Part shown: positions 34,416 to 43,711 of the stretch, in pieces
How positions within the stretch are numbered: position 1 is the first letter of the stretch
How the letters are laid out: each line of letters begins with the position of its first letter
Origin: an uncultured Roseburia sp.
GTDB taxonomy: Bacteria > Bacillota > Clostridia > Lachnospirales > Lachnospiraceae
DNA length: 64,000 nt
Direction of reading: 5' to 3'
NCBI GenBank assembly: GCA_947573605.1
Contig: CANPGM010000018.1
Coordinates: forward strand, 1-64,000
Program-made: the position numbers and the translations under genes
Notes under the pieces: model-generated
The model's database searches: none
Told to the model about the DNA's origin: nothing
The model's input: only the letters and a program-made list of their open reading frames with translations

Positions 34416-35059
34416 ATCGTATGAGGAACCCTTATCAGGTGTTGGGCGTTTCGCCGAATGCCTCGGACGACGAAATAAAAAAAGCATATCGGAACTTAAG
34501 CCGCAGATATCATCCGGACGCAAATGTCAACAATCCGAATAAGGAAGCTGCTGAAGAGCGTTTTAAGGAGGTGCAGCAGGCTTACGATCAGATAATGAAG
34601 GAGAAGCAGTCCGGCGGAAGCTCGTACGGTTACGGATACCGGGGCGCCGGAGATTTCGGAGGCTTTGGCGGCAGCGGCGGCGCCCGCGCCAATAACGGTT
34701 CTCCGAAGCTTGCGGCAGCGGCGAATTATATTGCGAATCACTGCTATGCGGAAGCGCTTCATGTGTTAAATGATATTCCGTTCGGCGAGAGGGGGGCCCG
34801 CTGGTATTATTACAGCGCAATGGCGAATCAGGGAGCCGGCAATAATATTGTGGCAAAAGAACATGCAAAACGTGCGGTAGAGATGGAGCCGAGTAATTTT
34901 GAATACCGTCAGTATCAGCAGTTTCTGGAATACGGCGGTACGTGGTACGCCAATATGGGCAAAGCTTACGACCGTCCGTATTCCAGTTCGGGCAACTGGT
35001 GTCTAAGCATGCTGTTTTTAAATATGCTATGTAACTGCTGCTGCTTAAGACCATGCTGA
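34412..35059 (+). CDS. J-domain protein with TPR-like region
   Basis: About 215 residues, starting at GTG 34412 (overlapping the previous stop) or ATG 34421; ribosome binding site GGAAGGG fits neither perfectly. An N-terminal J domain has the HPD motif (RRYHPDAN) and helix II/III, followed by a Gly/Ser-rich linker. A TPR-like helical pair follows ([43 protein letters not shown]) and a cysteine-rich end (CNCCCLRPC). It probably recruits DnaK to a specific client. It lacks the DnaJ zinc finger, so it is not canonical DnaJ. Confidence 0.85.
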   Translation: MNRMRNPYQVLGVSPNASDDEIKKAYRNLSRRYHPDANVNNPNKEAAEERFKEVQQAYDQIMKEKQSGGSSYGYGYRGAGDFGGFGGSGGARANNGSPKLAAAANYIANHCYAEALHVLNDIPFGERGARWYYYSAMANQGAGNNIVAKEHAKRAVEMEPSNFEYRQYQQFLEYGGTWYANMGKAYDRPYSSSGNWCLSMLFLNMLCNCCCLRPC

Positions 35060-35085
35060 CAAACTTGTTTTGTCAGCGTTTTTTT
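35054..35085 (+). terminator. Terminator between the J-domain gene and pyrI
   Basis: Stem GCTGACAAA/TTTGTCAGC followed by GTTTTTTTG on the plus strand. It lies immediately after the J-domain stop and close to the pyrI stop, so it could also slow the convergent pyrBI transcript. Confidence 0.85.
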
Positions 35086-35510
35086 GTATTTCTGAATTTT
35101 TCTTCACAATATTTACATCTGTAGATTTCCTTTTTTTCATCTGTCAAAATAAATATCTGGTCAAGCTCTTGCTCGATGGATGTAATACAGCGCGGATTTT
35201 TACATGATATTACGTTTTTTACCATTTTCGGCAGGCGGAGTTCCTTTTTTTCGACGATTTTGGAGTCTTTGATGACATTGACCGTGATATTATGGTCAAT
35301 AAAGCCGAGGATATCAAGGTCTAAGGCTTCAACGGGACATTCTACCTTTAAAATATCTTTTTTCCCCATTTTGTTGCTTCGAGCGTTTTTAATAATTGCG
35401 ACAGAACAGTCGAGCCGGTCTAATTTTAAATCATGATAGAGTCTAAGGCTCATTCCGGCCTGTATATGGTCGAGCACAAAGCCCTCCTGGATTCCACTGA
35501 TATTCAGCAT
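35073..35510 (-). CDS. pyrI: Aspartate carbamoyltransferase regulatory subunit
   Basis: 145 residues. An N-terminal allosteric domain ([19 protein letters not shown]) and a C-terminal zinc domain with four cysteines (SCKNPRC and CKYCEEKF). It binds nucleotides and couples them to PyrB activity in pyrimidine synthesis. The start overlaps the end of pyrB by 7 bases. Confidence 0.93.
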   Translation of the reverse strand: MLNISGIQEGFVLDHIQAGMSLRLYHDLKLDRLDCSVAIIKNARSNKMGKKDILKVECPVEALDLDILGFIDHNITVNVIKDSKIVEKKELRLPKMVKNVISCKNPRCITSIEQELDQIFILTDEKKEIYRCKYCEEKFRNTKKR

Positions 35511-36469
35511 TGCGTACCTCCTGTACTTTCTTTGTCTGCATATGAAAGCGTTGATGTGTCGATTTCAAGCAGTGTCAGAATAAGCGCCATACGGACATAG
35601 ACGCCATACTGCACCTGTCGGAAATAAGCGGCTCTCGGATCGTCGTCTACTTCAATCGAAATTTCATTGACGCGCGGCAGCGGATGCAAAATCAGCATAT
35701 CCTCTTTTGCGAGATCCATTTTTGATTTTGTAAGGATATAAAAATCTTTTAAGCGTATGTAATCTTCCTCATTAAAGAAGCGCTCTTTCTGCACGCGTGT
35801 CATGTACAGAATATCAAGCTGCGGCATAGCGTCCTCTAAACGTTCGACTTCCTCAAACGGAATATTGCCTGCACGCAGGACGTCCTCTCTGATATAGCTT
35901 GGGATACGCAGTTCCTCCGGCGAAATCAATACAAAGTGGATTCCGGGATAGCGGATCAGCGCATTGATTAAAGAATGAACGGTACGTCCGAATTTTAAAT
36001 CTCCGCACAGTCCGATCGTCATATCGGAAAGGGAACCTTTCAGAGAACGAATCGTTAACAGATCCGTCAGAGTCTGGGTAGGATGCTGATGTCCGCCGTC
36101 TCCGGCATTGATAACGGGAATTCGTGATTTCTGGGAAGCTACGAGAGGCGCGCCTTCCTTCGGGTGGCGCATTGCACAGATATCCGCGTAACAGGAAATG
36201 ACGCGAATGGTATCGGATACGCTTTCTCCTTTGGCGGCCGAACTGGAATCGGCGCTGGAAAAGCCTAAAACGGAACCGCCGAGGTTTAGCATGGCGGCCT
36301 CAAAACTTAGCCTTGTTCTGGTGCTTGGTTCGTAAAAACATGCCGCAAGCTTTTTTCCGTCGCATGCGTGCTTATACTTGCCGGGATGCTTCTCAATATC
36401 GTTAGCGAGGTCTAACAGCCTGTCCAGCTCGTCAACGGAGAAATCTAATGGGCTCATCAAATGACGCAT
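35504..36469 (-). CDS. pyrB: Aspartate carbamoyltransferase catalytic subunit
   Basis: 321 residues from ATG at 36469 behind AGGAGGATTATT. Carbamoyl-phosphate binding STRTRLSFE, the SSAAKGES loop, [10 protein letters not shown] and the late HPLPRVNEI motif are all intact. It catalyses the first committed step of pyrimidine synthesis and forms an operon with pyrI. It diverges from the PH-domain gene at 36595. Confidence 0.96.
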   Translation of the reverse strand: MRHLMSPLDFSVDELDRLLDLANDIEKHPGKYKHACDGKKLAACFYEPSTRTRLSFEAAMLNLGGSVLGFSSADSSSAAKGESVSDTIRVISCYADICAMRHPKEGAPLVASQKSRIPVINAGDGGHQHPTQTLTDLLTIRSLKGSLSDMTIGLCGDLKFGRTVHSLINALIRYPGIHFVLISPEELRIPSYIREDVLRAGNIPFEEVERLEDAMPQLDILYMTRVQKERFFNEEDYIRLKDFYILTKSKMDLAKEDMLILHPLPRVNEISIEVDDDPRAAYFRQVQYGVYVRMALILTLLEIDTSTLSYADKESTGGTQC

Positions 36470-36594
36470 AATAATCCTCCTGAATTTTTTTTTATCATAT
36501 AATAATCAAAAGCCAAATGCAAGCGAAATTTCAAGTTGCGGGATGGGGGATTGTGAGGTAAAATAAGAAGAAAGAACGGAAAGGAAACACTGCT

Positions 36595-37014
36595 ATGACA
36601 GAAGATGGAAACGAAAGACAGGAATTTAACGAGGATGAAATAAAATACCGGGAGAGGAAGCGGCTGCTTTTTTTCGGCCTCCCGTGGACCTTTACCAAAT
36701 ATACGATTACACCGAGCACCATTACCATCAATACGGGATTTTTCAGGACAGAAGAGAACGACTGTTATCTTTATAAGGTGCAGGATGTGAAACTGACGGC
36801 GACGTTTGCAGAGCGGATGTTCGGACTCGGTACGATTGTCTGCTACACCGGAGACGTGACGCATGCGGAACTTTGTATCACGCATATCAAACATGCGAAA
36901 GAGATTAAGAATTATCTGTTAAAGGCGTCTGAGGCTGCAAGACTGCGGAGGCGCACATTGAATACGCTCGATATCGGCGCGGCTGCGGATTTGCCGGACG
37001 ATTTGGAGGATTGA
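36595..37014 (+). CDS. Bacterial PH-domain protein
   Basis: 139 residues. The segment YTITPSTITINTGFFRTEENDCYLYKVQDVKL is the repeat-like core of the bacterial PH (DUF304/YdbS) fold, followed by FGLGTIVCYTGD. Members usually carry membrane spans; here only a short hydrophobic stretch near LLFFGLPWTF is present. Function unknown. The following about 220 bases hold no gene I can support. Confidence 0.75.
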   Translation: MTEDGNERQEFNEDEIKYRERKRLLFFGLPWTFTKYTITPSTITINTGFFRTEENDCYLYKVQDVKLTATFAERMFGLGTIVCYTGDVTHAELCITHIKHAKEIKNYLLKASEAARLRRRTLNTLDIGAAADLPDDLED

Positions 37015-37239
37015 GCTGAGTGCGAAGGGAACATGCGCACAAATGAGGATTTGTATGAAATATTTACCCTGCGGTTATTTATGCGGGATGCGAATCGATT
37101 CCCAATTTTAACGGCAATTACCTGACACCGTTTTTTCGCTGTTTTGGGGAGGCCGCGCTCGGCTGTTTTACGGGTTTTTTGATTTGTTGTTTCGTCCGCC
37201 TGTTTCAAAAAACAGGAGATGAAGTCCGTACGGAATGGT

Positions 37240-37623
37240 TTACCTGTTTAGGATACGTTCAAAAAGAAGACCTGCGCACATCCAAAAAGGCGCATAGTCA
37301 AGACGAATCACACCATTTATGTTAGTGGGGGCATCGCTGTAATCCCACGGACATAGATGGTGTTTTTTTAGAAGCGTTCCGCTTAGATATTCAAAGCCGA
37401 AGATACCAAGAGAGTAGATGCCGCCTCTGACAAGAGCGGATTTTTTCTTCAGCAGCTTTGAGATGGGTTTTATCATGCAGGCCATGCCGTAAATCGGAAA
37501 CATCCAGATGGACGTCTGGCCAATCAGGCGCAAATCTTTTTTCTGAAAGGCTCCTGCGGAGGTAAATAAAATTTCCATACACCATCCGGTCAGTCCGCAG
37601 ATTAAAAAGTTTTTTCGCAGCAT
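37240..37623 (-). CDS. CmpB-like putative ABC-transporter membrane protein
   Basis: 127 residues from ATG at 37623 behind AAAGGAGAAAA. WCMEILFTS, IWMFPIYGMACMI, GFEYLSGTLL, PWDYSDAPTNINGVIRLDY and PFWMCAGLLFERIL follow the PF06541 (CmpB) family pattern, with about four membrane helices. Activity is unproven in the family. Confidence 0.8.
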   Translation of the reverse strand: MLRKNFLICGLTGWCMEILFTSAGAFQKKDLRLIGQTSIWMFPIYGMACMIKPISKLLKKKSALVRGGIYSLGIFGFEYLSGTLLKKHHLCPWDYSDAPTNINGVIRLDYAPFWMCAGLLFERILNR

Positions 37624-37717
37624 AGACAGGTTTTCTCCTTTCCGGTGCAGTATTCTGCTTTTTAGTATGTCAGGAAACGAATCGATTATACGAAGTTTTG
37701 AAAAAAATGACGATAAC

Positions 37718-37746
37718 TTGTAAAATGCGGACATGTGACATATAAT
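37718..37746 (+). promoter_or_regulatory. Promoter upstream of priA
   Basis: TTGTAA (37718-37723), a 17-base spacer and a perfect TATAAT (37741-37746). It leaves a leader of about 175 bases before priA, which is long for this region. Confidence 0.75.
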
Positions 37747-37749
37747 AGC

Positions 37750-37928
37750 GTCAGTAGCGTAAAGAAAAGTTCTAAGACTGACGGCAGCAGGGGCATAGCT
37801 GACCGAAATCTTCCGGTTATGCGGGGCAGGCTTTTTTACGCCGGAAATTTTAAGATTCCGTGAAGCGGAGTCGTGGAGGTTAGTGTGAAAAATGAATTTT
37901 TCATACTGAAAGAAAGGCATGGTTATTC
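37750..37928 (+). promoter_or_regulatory. Structured priA leader
   Basis: The leader contains GTCAGT/ACTGAC, GCATA...ACCG/CGGT...TATGC and GTGTGAAAAAT/ATTTTTCATAC stems in succession. No known riboswitch core could be fitted by eye. The last hairpin (about 37881-37904) lies about 25 bases before the start codon and could act on translation. Confidence 0.4.
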
Positions 37929-40187
37929 GTGTGTAAAATGGCGCTATATGCGAATGTGATAGTGGATATTTCAAACGGGAAGCTCGATAAAGTATTTCAG
38001 TACCGGATACCCGACGCGCTGCGGCAGAAGCTTGTAATCGGGATGCAGGTAGTCGTTCCGTTCGGACCGCGGGAGATTAAGGGGTATGTAGTGGAGCTTA
38101 CCGATCAAACAGAATATGAAGAAGCAAAGTTAAAGGAAATCAGGGGTATTTTAACAGACAGCGTACCGGTGGAAAGCCGGCTGCTTTCTTTAGCGGGATG
38201 GATCCGAAGAAACTACGGCGGTACGATGAATCAGGCAATTAAGACAGTCATTCCGATAAAAAAGAAAATGGCCAAAGCGGAGAAAAAGACCGTACGTCTT
38301 ATAATGGAACGGACCGAAGCGAAAAATCAGCTTGCGGAATTTGAACGAAAGCATCAGACGGCAAGAGCAAGACTGCTGTCGGCGCTGCTTACCGATTCAT
38401 GGATCGAATGGGGAGTGGTGACAGGGAAATTAAATGTGTCCGGCAGTGTCATTCGTTCGCTGGAATCGCTTGGTGTGCTGAAAGTAGATACCGAAAGAAC
38501 ATATCGCAACCCGCTGCCTCATATGAGGGGCGGCGGTTGTGAGATTGCATTGAATGAAGAACAGCAGTGTGTCGTGGATACCATTCGAAAAGAAAGGGCG
38601 CGCGGGCAGAATGAAGTATATCTGTTAAAAGGCGTGACCGGAAGCGGAAAAACAGAAGTCTATATGGAATTGATTGCCGGTGTGATTGCAGAAGGGAAGC
38701 AGGCGATTGTGCTGATACCGGAAATCGCGCTGACGTATCAGACCGTAATGCGTTTTTACGGACGCTTTGGAGAACGCGTATCGATTATGAATTCGCGGCT
38801 GTCGGACGGAGAAAAGTACGATCAGTTTCTGCGGGCAAAGAACGGAGAGATTGATATTATGATTGGTCCGAGATCCGCCCTGTTTACGCCTTTTTTAAAT
38901 CCGGGTCTGATTATTATCGACGAGGAGCACGAAGGCAGTTACAAGAGCGAGACAGTACCGCGCTATCATGCAAGAGAGACGGCGATTGCGCTTGCAAAGC
39001 TGTGTCATGCCGACGTTGTTTTGGGTTCGGCGACGCCTTCGACAGAAAGCTTTTATCAAGCGGAAAAAGGGAGATACCGCCTTTTGGAGCTGAAGCGCCG
39101 CGTGTCCGGAAGGCCGCTTCCGGTCTGTCATATTGTAGATTTAAGAGAAGAGCTGAAATCCGGCAACCGTTCTATTTTAAGCAGGACATTGGAGCAGAAA
39201 ATGGAAGAACGCTTAAGCTGCGGGCAGCAGATCATGTTGTTTCTCAACAGAAGGGGCGTTGCGGGGTTTGTCTCTTGCAGAGCCTGCGGTCATGTGATAA
39301 AATGTCCGCATTGCGACGTATCGTTAAGCCAGCACAATAACGGGCGTATGGTCTGTCATTATTGCGGACATGAAGAGCCGCAGCCCGCGGTATGTCCGTC
39401 CTGCGGTTCCCGTTATATCAGTGGCTTTAAAGCAGGGACGCAGAAAATAGAAGAGGTGGTGCGGGCGCGGTTTCCGAATGCGTCTGCGCTTCGAATGGAT
39501 TTTGATACAACGAGAAAGAAAGAAAGTTATGAACAGATCTTGTCCGCTTTTGCAAACAGGGAAGCGGATATCTTAATCGGGACGCAGATGATTGTGAAAG
39601 GTCATGATTTTCCAAATGTTACGCTGGTCGGCGTTTTGGCGGCGGATCTGTCGCTTCATGTAAACGATTACCGTGCGTCGGAGCGGACGTTCCAGCTTTT
39701 GACACAGGCGGCAGGCCGTGCAGGCAGAGGGGATACGCCGGGCGAAGTGGTCATACAGACCTATCAGCCGGAGCATTACGGCATTATAACGGCGAAGAAT
39801 CAGGACTACGAAGCGTTTTACACACAGGAAATCGCTTACCGCAAATTGCTTTCCTATCCGCCGGTCTATCACATGCTTGTAATCCTTGCCGCTTCGGGAA
39901 AAGAGCAGGAAGCAGCAAGAGCGGCGGACGATATGGCGAACGAAATCAGGCGTTTTATGCCTGCCTGTGCGAAGAATGAGGGAAAACGCGATCTGTTTCT
40001 GACCGGCCCCGCCGACGCATCGGTTGCAAAAGTAAACGATATTTATAAAAAAGTGATTTATCTTCGCGCGGCGGAATATGATACACTGGTAGCGGTGAAG
40101 GATATGCTGGAATTACATAAGAAAGATCATTTTATTTATAAAAACGTAACCATACAGTTTGATTTTAATCCGATGAACGGATTTTAA
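37929..40187 (+). CDS. priA: Primosomal protein N' (replication restart helicase)
   Basis: 752 residues from GTG at 37929; the ATG at 37938 is also possible and neither has a strong ribosome binding site. The N-terminal DNA-binding domain (YANVIVDISNGKLDKVFQYRIP), Walker A GVTGSGKTEVY, DEEHEGSYK, the eight-cysteine zinc region (CRACG, CPHC, CHYCG, CPSCG) and helicase motifs GTQMIVKGHDFPNV and QAAGRAGRGDTPGEVVIQT are all present. It reloads the replicative helicase at stalled forks. It heads the priA-def-fmt cluster. Confidence 0.95.
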   Translation: MCKMALYANVIVDISNGKLDKVFQYRIPDALRQKLVIGMQVVVPFGPREIKGYVVELTDQTEYEEAKLKEIRGILTDSVPVESRLLSLAGWIRRNYGGTMNQAIKTVIPIKKKMAKAEKKTVRLIMERTEAKNQLAEFERKHQTARARLLSALLTDSWIEWGVVTGKLNVSGSVIRSLESLGVLKVDTERTYRNPLPHMRGGGCEIALNEEQQCVVDTIRKERARGQNEVYLLKGVTGSGKTEVYMELIAGVIAEGKQAIVLIPEIALTYQTVMRFYGRFGERVSIMNSRLSDGEKYDQFLRAKNGEIDIMIGPRSALFTPFLNPGLIIIDEEHEGSYKSETVPRYHARETAIALAKLCHADVVLGSATPSTESFYQAEKGRYRLLELKRRVSGRPLPVCHIVDLREELKSGNRSILSRTLEQKMEERLSCGQQIMLFLNRRGVAGFVSCRACGHVIKCPHCDVSLSQHNNGRMVCHYCGHEEPQPAVCPSCGSRYISGFKAGTQKIEEVVRARFPNASALRMDFDTTRKKESYEQILSAFANREADILIGTQMIVKGHDFPNVTLVGVLAADLSLHVNDYRASERTFQLLTQAAGRAGRGDTPGEVVIQTYQPEHYGIITAKNQDYEAFYTQEIAYRKLLSYPPVYHMLVILAASGKEQEAARAADDMANEIRRFMPACAKNEGKRDLFLTGPADASVAKVNDIYKKVIYLRAAEYDTLVAVKDMLELHKKDHFIYKNVTIQFDFNPMNGF

Positions 40188-40213
40188 CAGGAAAAATCAG
40201 GAGGAATAAAAAG

Positions 40214-40684
40214 ATGGCGCTTAGAGATATCAGAATACAAGGAGATCCGGTACTTGAGAAGAAATGCAAAGAGGTAACGGAAATGACGCCGCGGATGAAA
40301 GAGCTGGTCGGCGATATGCTTGATACAATGTACGAGGCGAACGGAGTAGGGCTTGCGGCTCCGCAGGTGGGGATTTTAAAGCGGGTCGTTGTAATCGACG
40401 TTGGAGAAGGCCCGATTGTTATGGTGAATCCTGTTATTCTGGAGGTTTCCGGGGAACAGACCGGAAATGAAGGATGCTTAAGCCTTCCCGGAAAAGCGGG
40501 GCAGGTTACAAGACCGAACTATGTAAAGGCAAGAGCCTATGACGAGAATATGACGTTGTTTGAGATTGAGGGTACAGAGCTTTTGGCGCGGGCGATCTGT
40601 CATGAGCTGGATCATCTTGAGGGGCATATGTATACCGAAAAAGTAGAAGGTCAGTTAATTGATACGGACAGCGAGGAAGAGTAA
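40214..40684 (+). CDS. def: Peptide deformylase
   Basis: 156 residues. Motif 1 GVGLAAPQVG, motif 2 EGCLSLPG and motif 3 HELDHLEG are intact, supplying the metal ligands Cys and two His and the catalytic Glu. It removes the formyl group from nascent N-termini. Ribosome binding site AGGAGGAA. It lies directly before fmt, which adds the formyl group to initiator tRNA. Confidence 0.96.
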   Translation: MALRDIRIQGDPVLEKKCKEVTEMTPRMKELVGDMLDTMYEANGVGLAAPQVGILKRVVVIDVGEGPIVMVNPVILEVSGEQTGNEGCLSLPGKAGQVTRPNYVKARAYDENMTLFEIEGTELLARAICHELDHLEGHMYTEKVEGQLIDTDSEEE

Positions 40685-40726
40685 AAAATACGCCGTTGGC
40701 GGGGAAAGGCATTGGGAACGGAACAG

Positions 40727-41662
40727 ATGAAAGTTATTTTTATGGGTACGCCCGATTTTGCGGTAGCGACATTAGAGGAAATCATTCAGGCGGGACATGA
40801 AGTTCTGTTAGTAGTGTCACAGCCGGACCGGGCCGTAGGACGAAGCAAAGCGTTAAAATATACGCCGGTAAAGGAATGCGCATTATCGCATGGAATAGAA
40901 GTTTATCAGCCGGAAAAGGTACGTGAGAAGGAATGCGTCGCATATTTGAAGCAGTATCAGCCGGATATTATAATCGTAGAAGCTTTTGGGCAGATTATAT
41001 CAAAAGACATTTTAGATTTGCCGAAATACGGCTGCGTGAACGTGCACGCTTCCCTGCTTCCGAAATACCGCGGGGCGTCGCCGATTCAGTGGGCGGTAAT
41101 TAACGGGGAGAACATAACCGGAGTGACGACGCAGAGGATGGATGAAGGAATTGATACAGGAGATATTATTCTGACAGATGAGGTCGCCGTTGCTGCGGAC
41201 GAGACGGGAGGAAGTCTTTTCGAGAAGCTTTCCGTCGCAGGGGCAAAGCTTTGCGTGAGGACGATGGAAGCGATTGAAAACGGAACCGCGGTTTATACAA
41301 AGCAGGACGATGCAAAGGCGACTCATACAAAAAAACTGAGTAAAGAGCTTGGAAATATTGACTGGACAAACGATGCAAAGAAGATCGAGCGCCTGATCAG
41401 AGGCTTGAATCCGTGGCCGAGCGCATATACGAAGCTTTCCGGAAAAAATGTGAAAATATGGAAGGCGGAAGTGGTCGCGGAAGAAGGCGCGGCGGCCTGC
41501 GGCTGTATTATCCGAGTCACGAAAGATACCATTTACGTTTCGACCGGGAAAGGGGTTCTTGCCGTAAAAGAACTTCAGCTTGAGGGCAAAAAGCGGATGT
41601 CCGCGGAAGCGTTTTTACGCGGTTTTCCGGTAGAAGAAGGAATGTTTTTTACAAAATGTTAA
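40727..41662 (+). CDS. fmt: Methionyl-tRNA formyltransferase
   Basis: 311 residues from ATG at 40727 (MKVIFMGTPDFAV), the family start; an in-frame TTG at 40712 is less likely. The formyl donor site NVHASLLPKYRGASPIQWA and the C-terminal OB-fold (KIWKAEVVAE...VLAVKELQLEGKKRM) are present. It formylates initiator Met-tRNA using 10-formyl-THF. Confidence 0.95.
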   Translation: MKVIFMGTPDFAVATLEEIIQAGHEVLLVVSQPDRAVGRSKALKYTPVKECALSHGIEVYQPEKVREKECVAYLKQYQPDIIIVEAFGQIISKDILDLPKYGCVNVHASLLPKYRGASPIQWAVINGENITGVTTQRMDEGIDTGDIILTDEVAVAADETGGSLFEKLSVAGAKLCVRTMEAIENGTAVYTKQDDAKATHTKKLSKELGNIDWTNDAKKIERLIRGLNPWPSAYTKLSGKNVKIWKAEVVAEEGAAACGCIIRVTKDTIYVSTGKGVLAVKELQLEGKKRMSAEAFLRGFPVEEGMFFTKC

Positions 41663-41678
41663 AAAGGAGGGAACAGGA

Positions 41679-42386
41679 ATGCCCTATTATTTTTATGGAT
41701 TTGATCCGACTTATCTGCTGGTCGTTATAGGAGCAGTGATTTGTCTGATTGCGTCTGCACGGGTAAAGACGACGTATCAAAAATATTCCGAGTACCGCAG
41801 TTCCGCGGGAATTACCGGAGCGCAGGCCGCGGAGCGGATTTTGCATCAGGCGGGAATTTATGACGTAAGTATCCGGCATGTTTCGGGTCATTTAACGGAT
41901 CACTATAATCCGTCCAATAAAACGTTAAACTTATCGGATTCCGTTTACGCTTCCGCTTCGGTGGCCGCAATCGGAGTCGCGGCCCATGAATGCGGGCACG
42001 CGATACAGCATCAGAAAAGATATTTTCCGCTGACTTTTCGATCGGCAATTGTGCCTGTGGCAAATATCGGTTCCGCGGCGGCATGGCCGCTGATTTTAAT
42101 CGGATTTCTTTTTACGGGCGGCACGGGCGGCTTTTTGATTCAGCTTGGAATCATTTGCTTTTCGCTTGCCGTTGTTTTCCAGCTTGTGACGCTGCCGGTA
42201 GAATTTAACGCGTCCGGCAGGGCGCTTGCGGCATTGGAACATCAGGGGATTTTAAGCGAGAGTGAGCTGCCGTATACGAGGAAGGTACTGCGGGCGGCGG
42301 CTCTTACCTATGTTGCGAGCGCAGCGGCTGCGATTTTACAGTTGCTTCGTCTGGTGCTGCTGTTCGGAAGACACAGCGACGACTGA
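41679..42386 (+). CDS. YugP-type membrane zinc metallopeptidase
   Basis: 235 residues. Zinc motif AAHECGHAIQH follows DHYNPSNKTLNLSDSVY; several membrane helices (an N-terminal YLLVVIGAVICLIAS, then AAWPLILIGFLF and FLIQLGIICFSLAVVF) and the late EFNASGRALAALE (third ligand Glu and Asn/Ser) are typical of the neutral zinc metallopeptidase family. Substrate unknown. Commonly found next to fmt and rsmB in clostridia. Confidence 0.9.
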   Translation: MPYYFYGFDPTYLLVVIGAVICLIASARVKTTYQKYSEYRSSAGITGAQAAERILHQAGIYDVSIRHVSGHLTDHYNPSNKTLNLSDSVYASASVAAIGVAAHECGHAIQHQKRYFPLTFRSAIVPVANIGSAAAWPLILIGFLFTGGTGGFLIQLGIICFSLAVVFQLVTLPVEFNASGRALAALEHQGILSESELPYTRKVLRAAALTYVASAAAAILQLLRLVLLFGRHSDD

Positions 42387-42400
42387 AGTCGGAGGAGGGC

Positions 42401-43711
42401 ATGATTCATACAAGAGAATTGATTCTGGAGATTTTGCTGGAGACGGCGGAAGAAGGGCGGTATTGCCACCTTGTGCTTCAATCCGTCCTTTTAAAGCATC
42501 AGTATCTGGAAAAAAGGGAGCGCGCATTTATTACAAGGGTATCCGAAGGAACGCTTGAGCGCATGATAGAGCTGGATTATATAATTGATTTGTACTCCAG
42601 CGTAAAAACGAAAAAAATGAAGCCTCTGATCCGCAATCTGCTGCGAATGAGTGTCTATCAGTTAAAATATATGGACTCCGTTCCGGCGTCCGCAGCCTGC
42701 AACGAGGCTGTAAAACTTGCAAGAAAAAGAGGCTTTTCCTCACTGGCGGGATTTGTAAACGGCGTGCTCCGCAAGATTGCGGGAACGATTACAAATATTC
42801 CCATGCCGGATAAAAACCGGTTTCCGATTCGTTATGCGTCGGTACGGTATTCTATGCCGGAATGGCTGATCGAGCAGTGGAATGCCGATTACGGCTGCGA
42901 GAAGACCATGCGGTTACTGGAGGTTTTTGAGAAGGAATCGGGCATAACGGTGAGGCCGAATCTCGCAAAGGTTACGACGGAGGAGCTTTTGGGCCGGCTT
43001 TCAAACGAACAGGTAAAGGCGGAGCGGATTTTTATAAAGGACTGTGAAACGCTTGATTACGGGTTAAAGATATCCGGATTTGATTATTTAAATGCGCTTG
43101 ACAGCTTTCGGGAAGGACTGTTTTATGTCCAGGATATCGGCTCTATGTTTGCCGTAGAGCTTGCCGCGCCGAAAGCGGGCGATTATGTGATTGACGTCTG
43201 CGCAGCGCCGGGCGGAAAAGCGCTTCTGCTTGCGGAAAAGCTCAATCAATCGGGAACGGTAGAAGCGAGGGACTTAACGGAATACAAGACGGGGCTGATT
43301 GAAGAAAACAAAGACAGATACGGCGTTTGCAATCTTCATATCAGAAAACAGGACGCAAGGATTTTAACGGAAGATTCCGTAGAGAAGGCGGATCTTGTTA
43401 TGGCGGATCTTCCCTGTTCGGGACTTGGCGTGATGCGGAAAAAGCCGGATATCCGGTATCATATGACGCCGGAGAAGGAAGCGGAGCTTGCAAAACTGCA
43501 GCGGGAAATATTGGATACGGTATGCGCCTACGTAAAAAAAGGAGGCGTGCTGCTTTATTCAACCTGTACGATGAATCGAATGGAGAACGAAGAGAACGTG
43601 GAATGGTTTCTTTCCGGCCATTCGGACTTTGAATTGATTCAGATGCGGCAGATTTTTCCGGAGGAGGCCTGCGGAGACGGATTTTTTGCGGCAAAAATGA
43701 GAAGGAATTGA
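42401..43711 (+). CDS. rsmB: 16S rRNA (cytosine967-C5)-methyltransferase
   Basis: 436 residues. An N-terminal NusB-like domain (about 1-140), then a methyltransferase domain with motif I DVCAAPGGKALLLAE, the Cys of DLPCSGLGVMRKKPD and the catalytic Cys of YSTCTMN. It methylates C967 of 16S rRNA. The stop overlaps the start of rlmN. Confidence 0.94.
   Translation: MIHTRELILEILLETAEEGRYCHLVLQSVLLKHQYLEKRERAFITRVSEGTLERMIELDYIIDLYSSVKTKKMKPLIRNLLRMSVYQLKYMDSVPASAACNEAVKLARKRGFSSLAGFVNGVLRKIAGTITNIPMPDKNRFPIRYASVRYSMPEWLIEQWNADYGCEKTMRLLEVFEKESGITVRPNLAKVTTEELLGRLSNEQVKAERIFIKDCETLDYGLKISGFDYLNALDSFREGLFYVQDIGSMFAVELAAPKAGDYVIDVCAAPGGKALLLAEKLNQSGTVEARDLTEYKTGLIEENKDRYGVCNLHIRKQDARILTEDSVEKADLVMADLPCSGLGVMRKKPDIRYHMTPEKEAELAKLQREILDTVCAYVKKGGVLLYSTCTMNRMENEENVEWFLSGHSDFELIQMRQIFPEEACGDGFFAAKMRRN

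Noticed and set aside
37030-37239. Short plus-strand frame beginning ATGAAATATTTACCC
   Set aside because: It stops after a few codons and no ribosome binding site or conserved motif is seen; treated as spacer.
37750-37928. c-di-GMP, TPP or SAM riboswitch in the priA leader
   Set aside because: None of their conserved core sequences is present.
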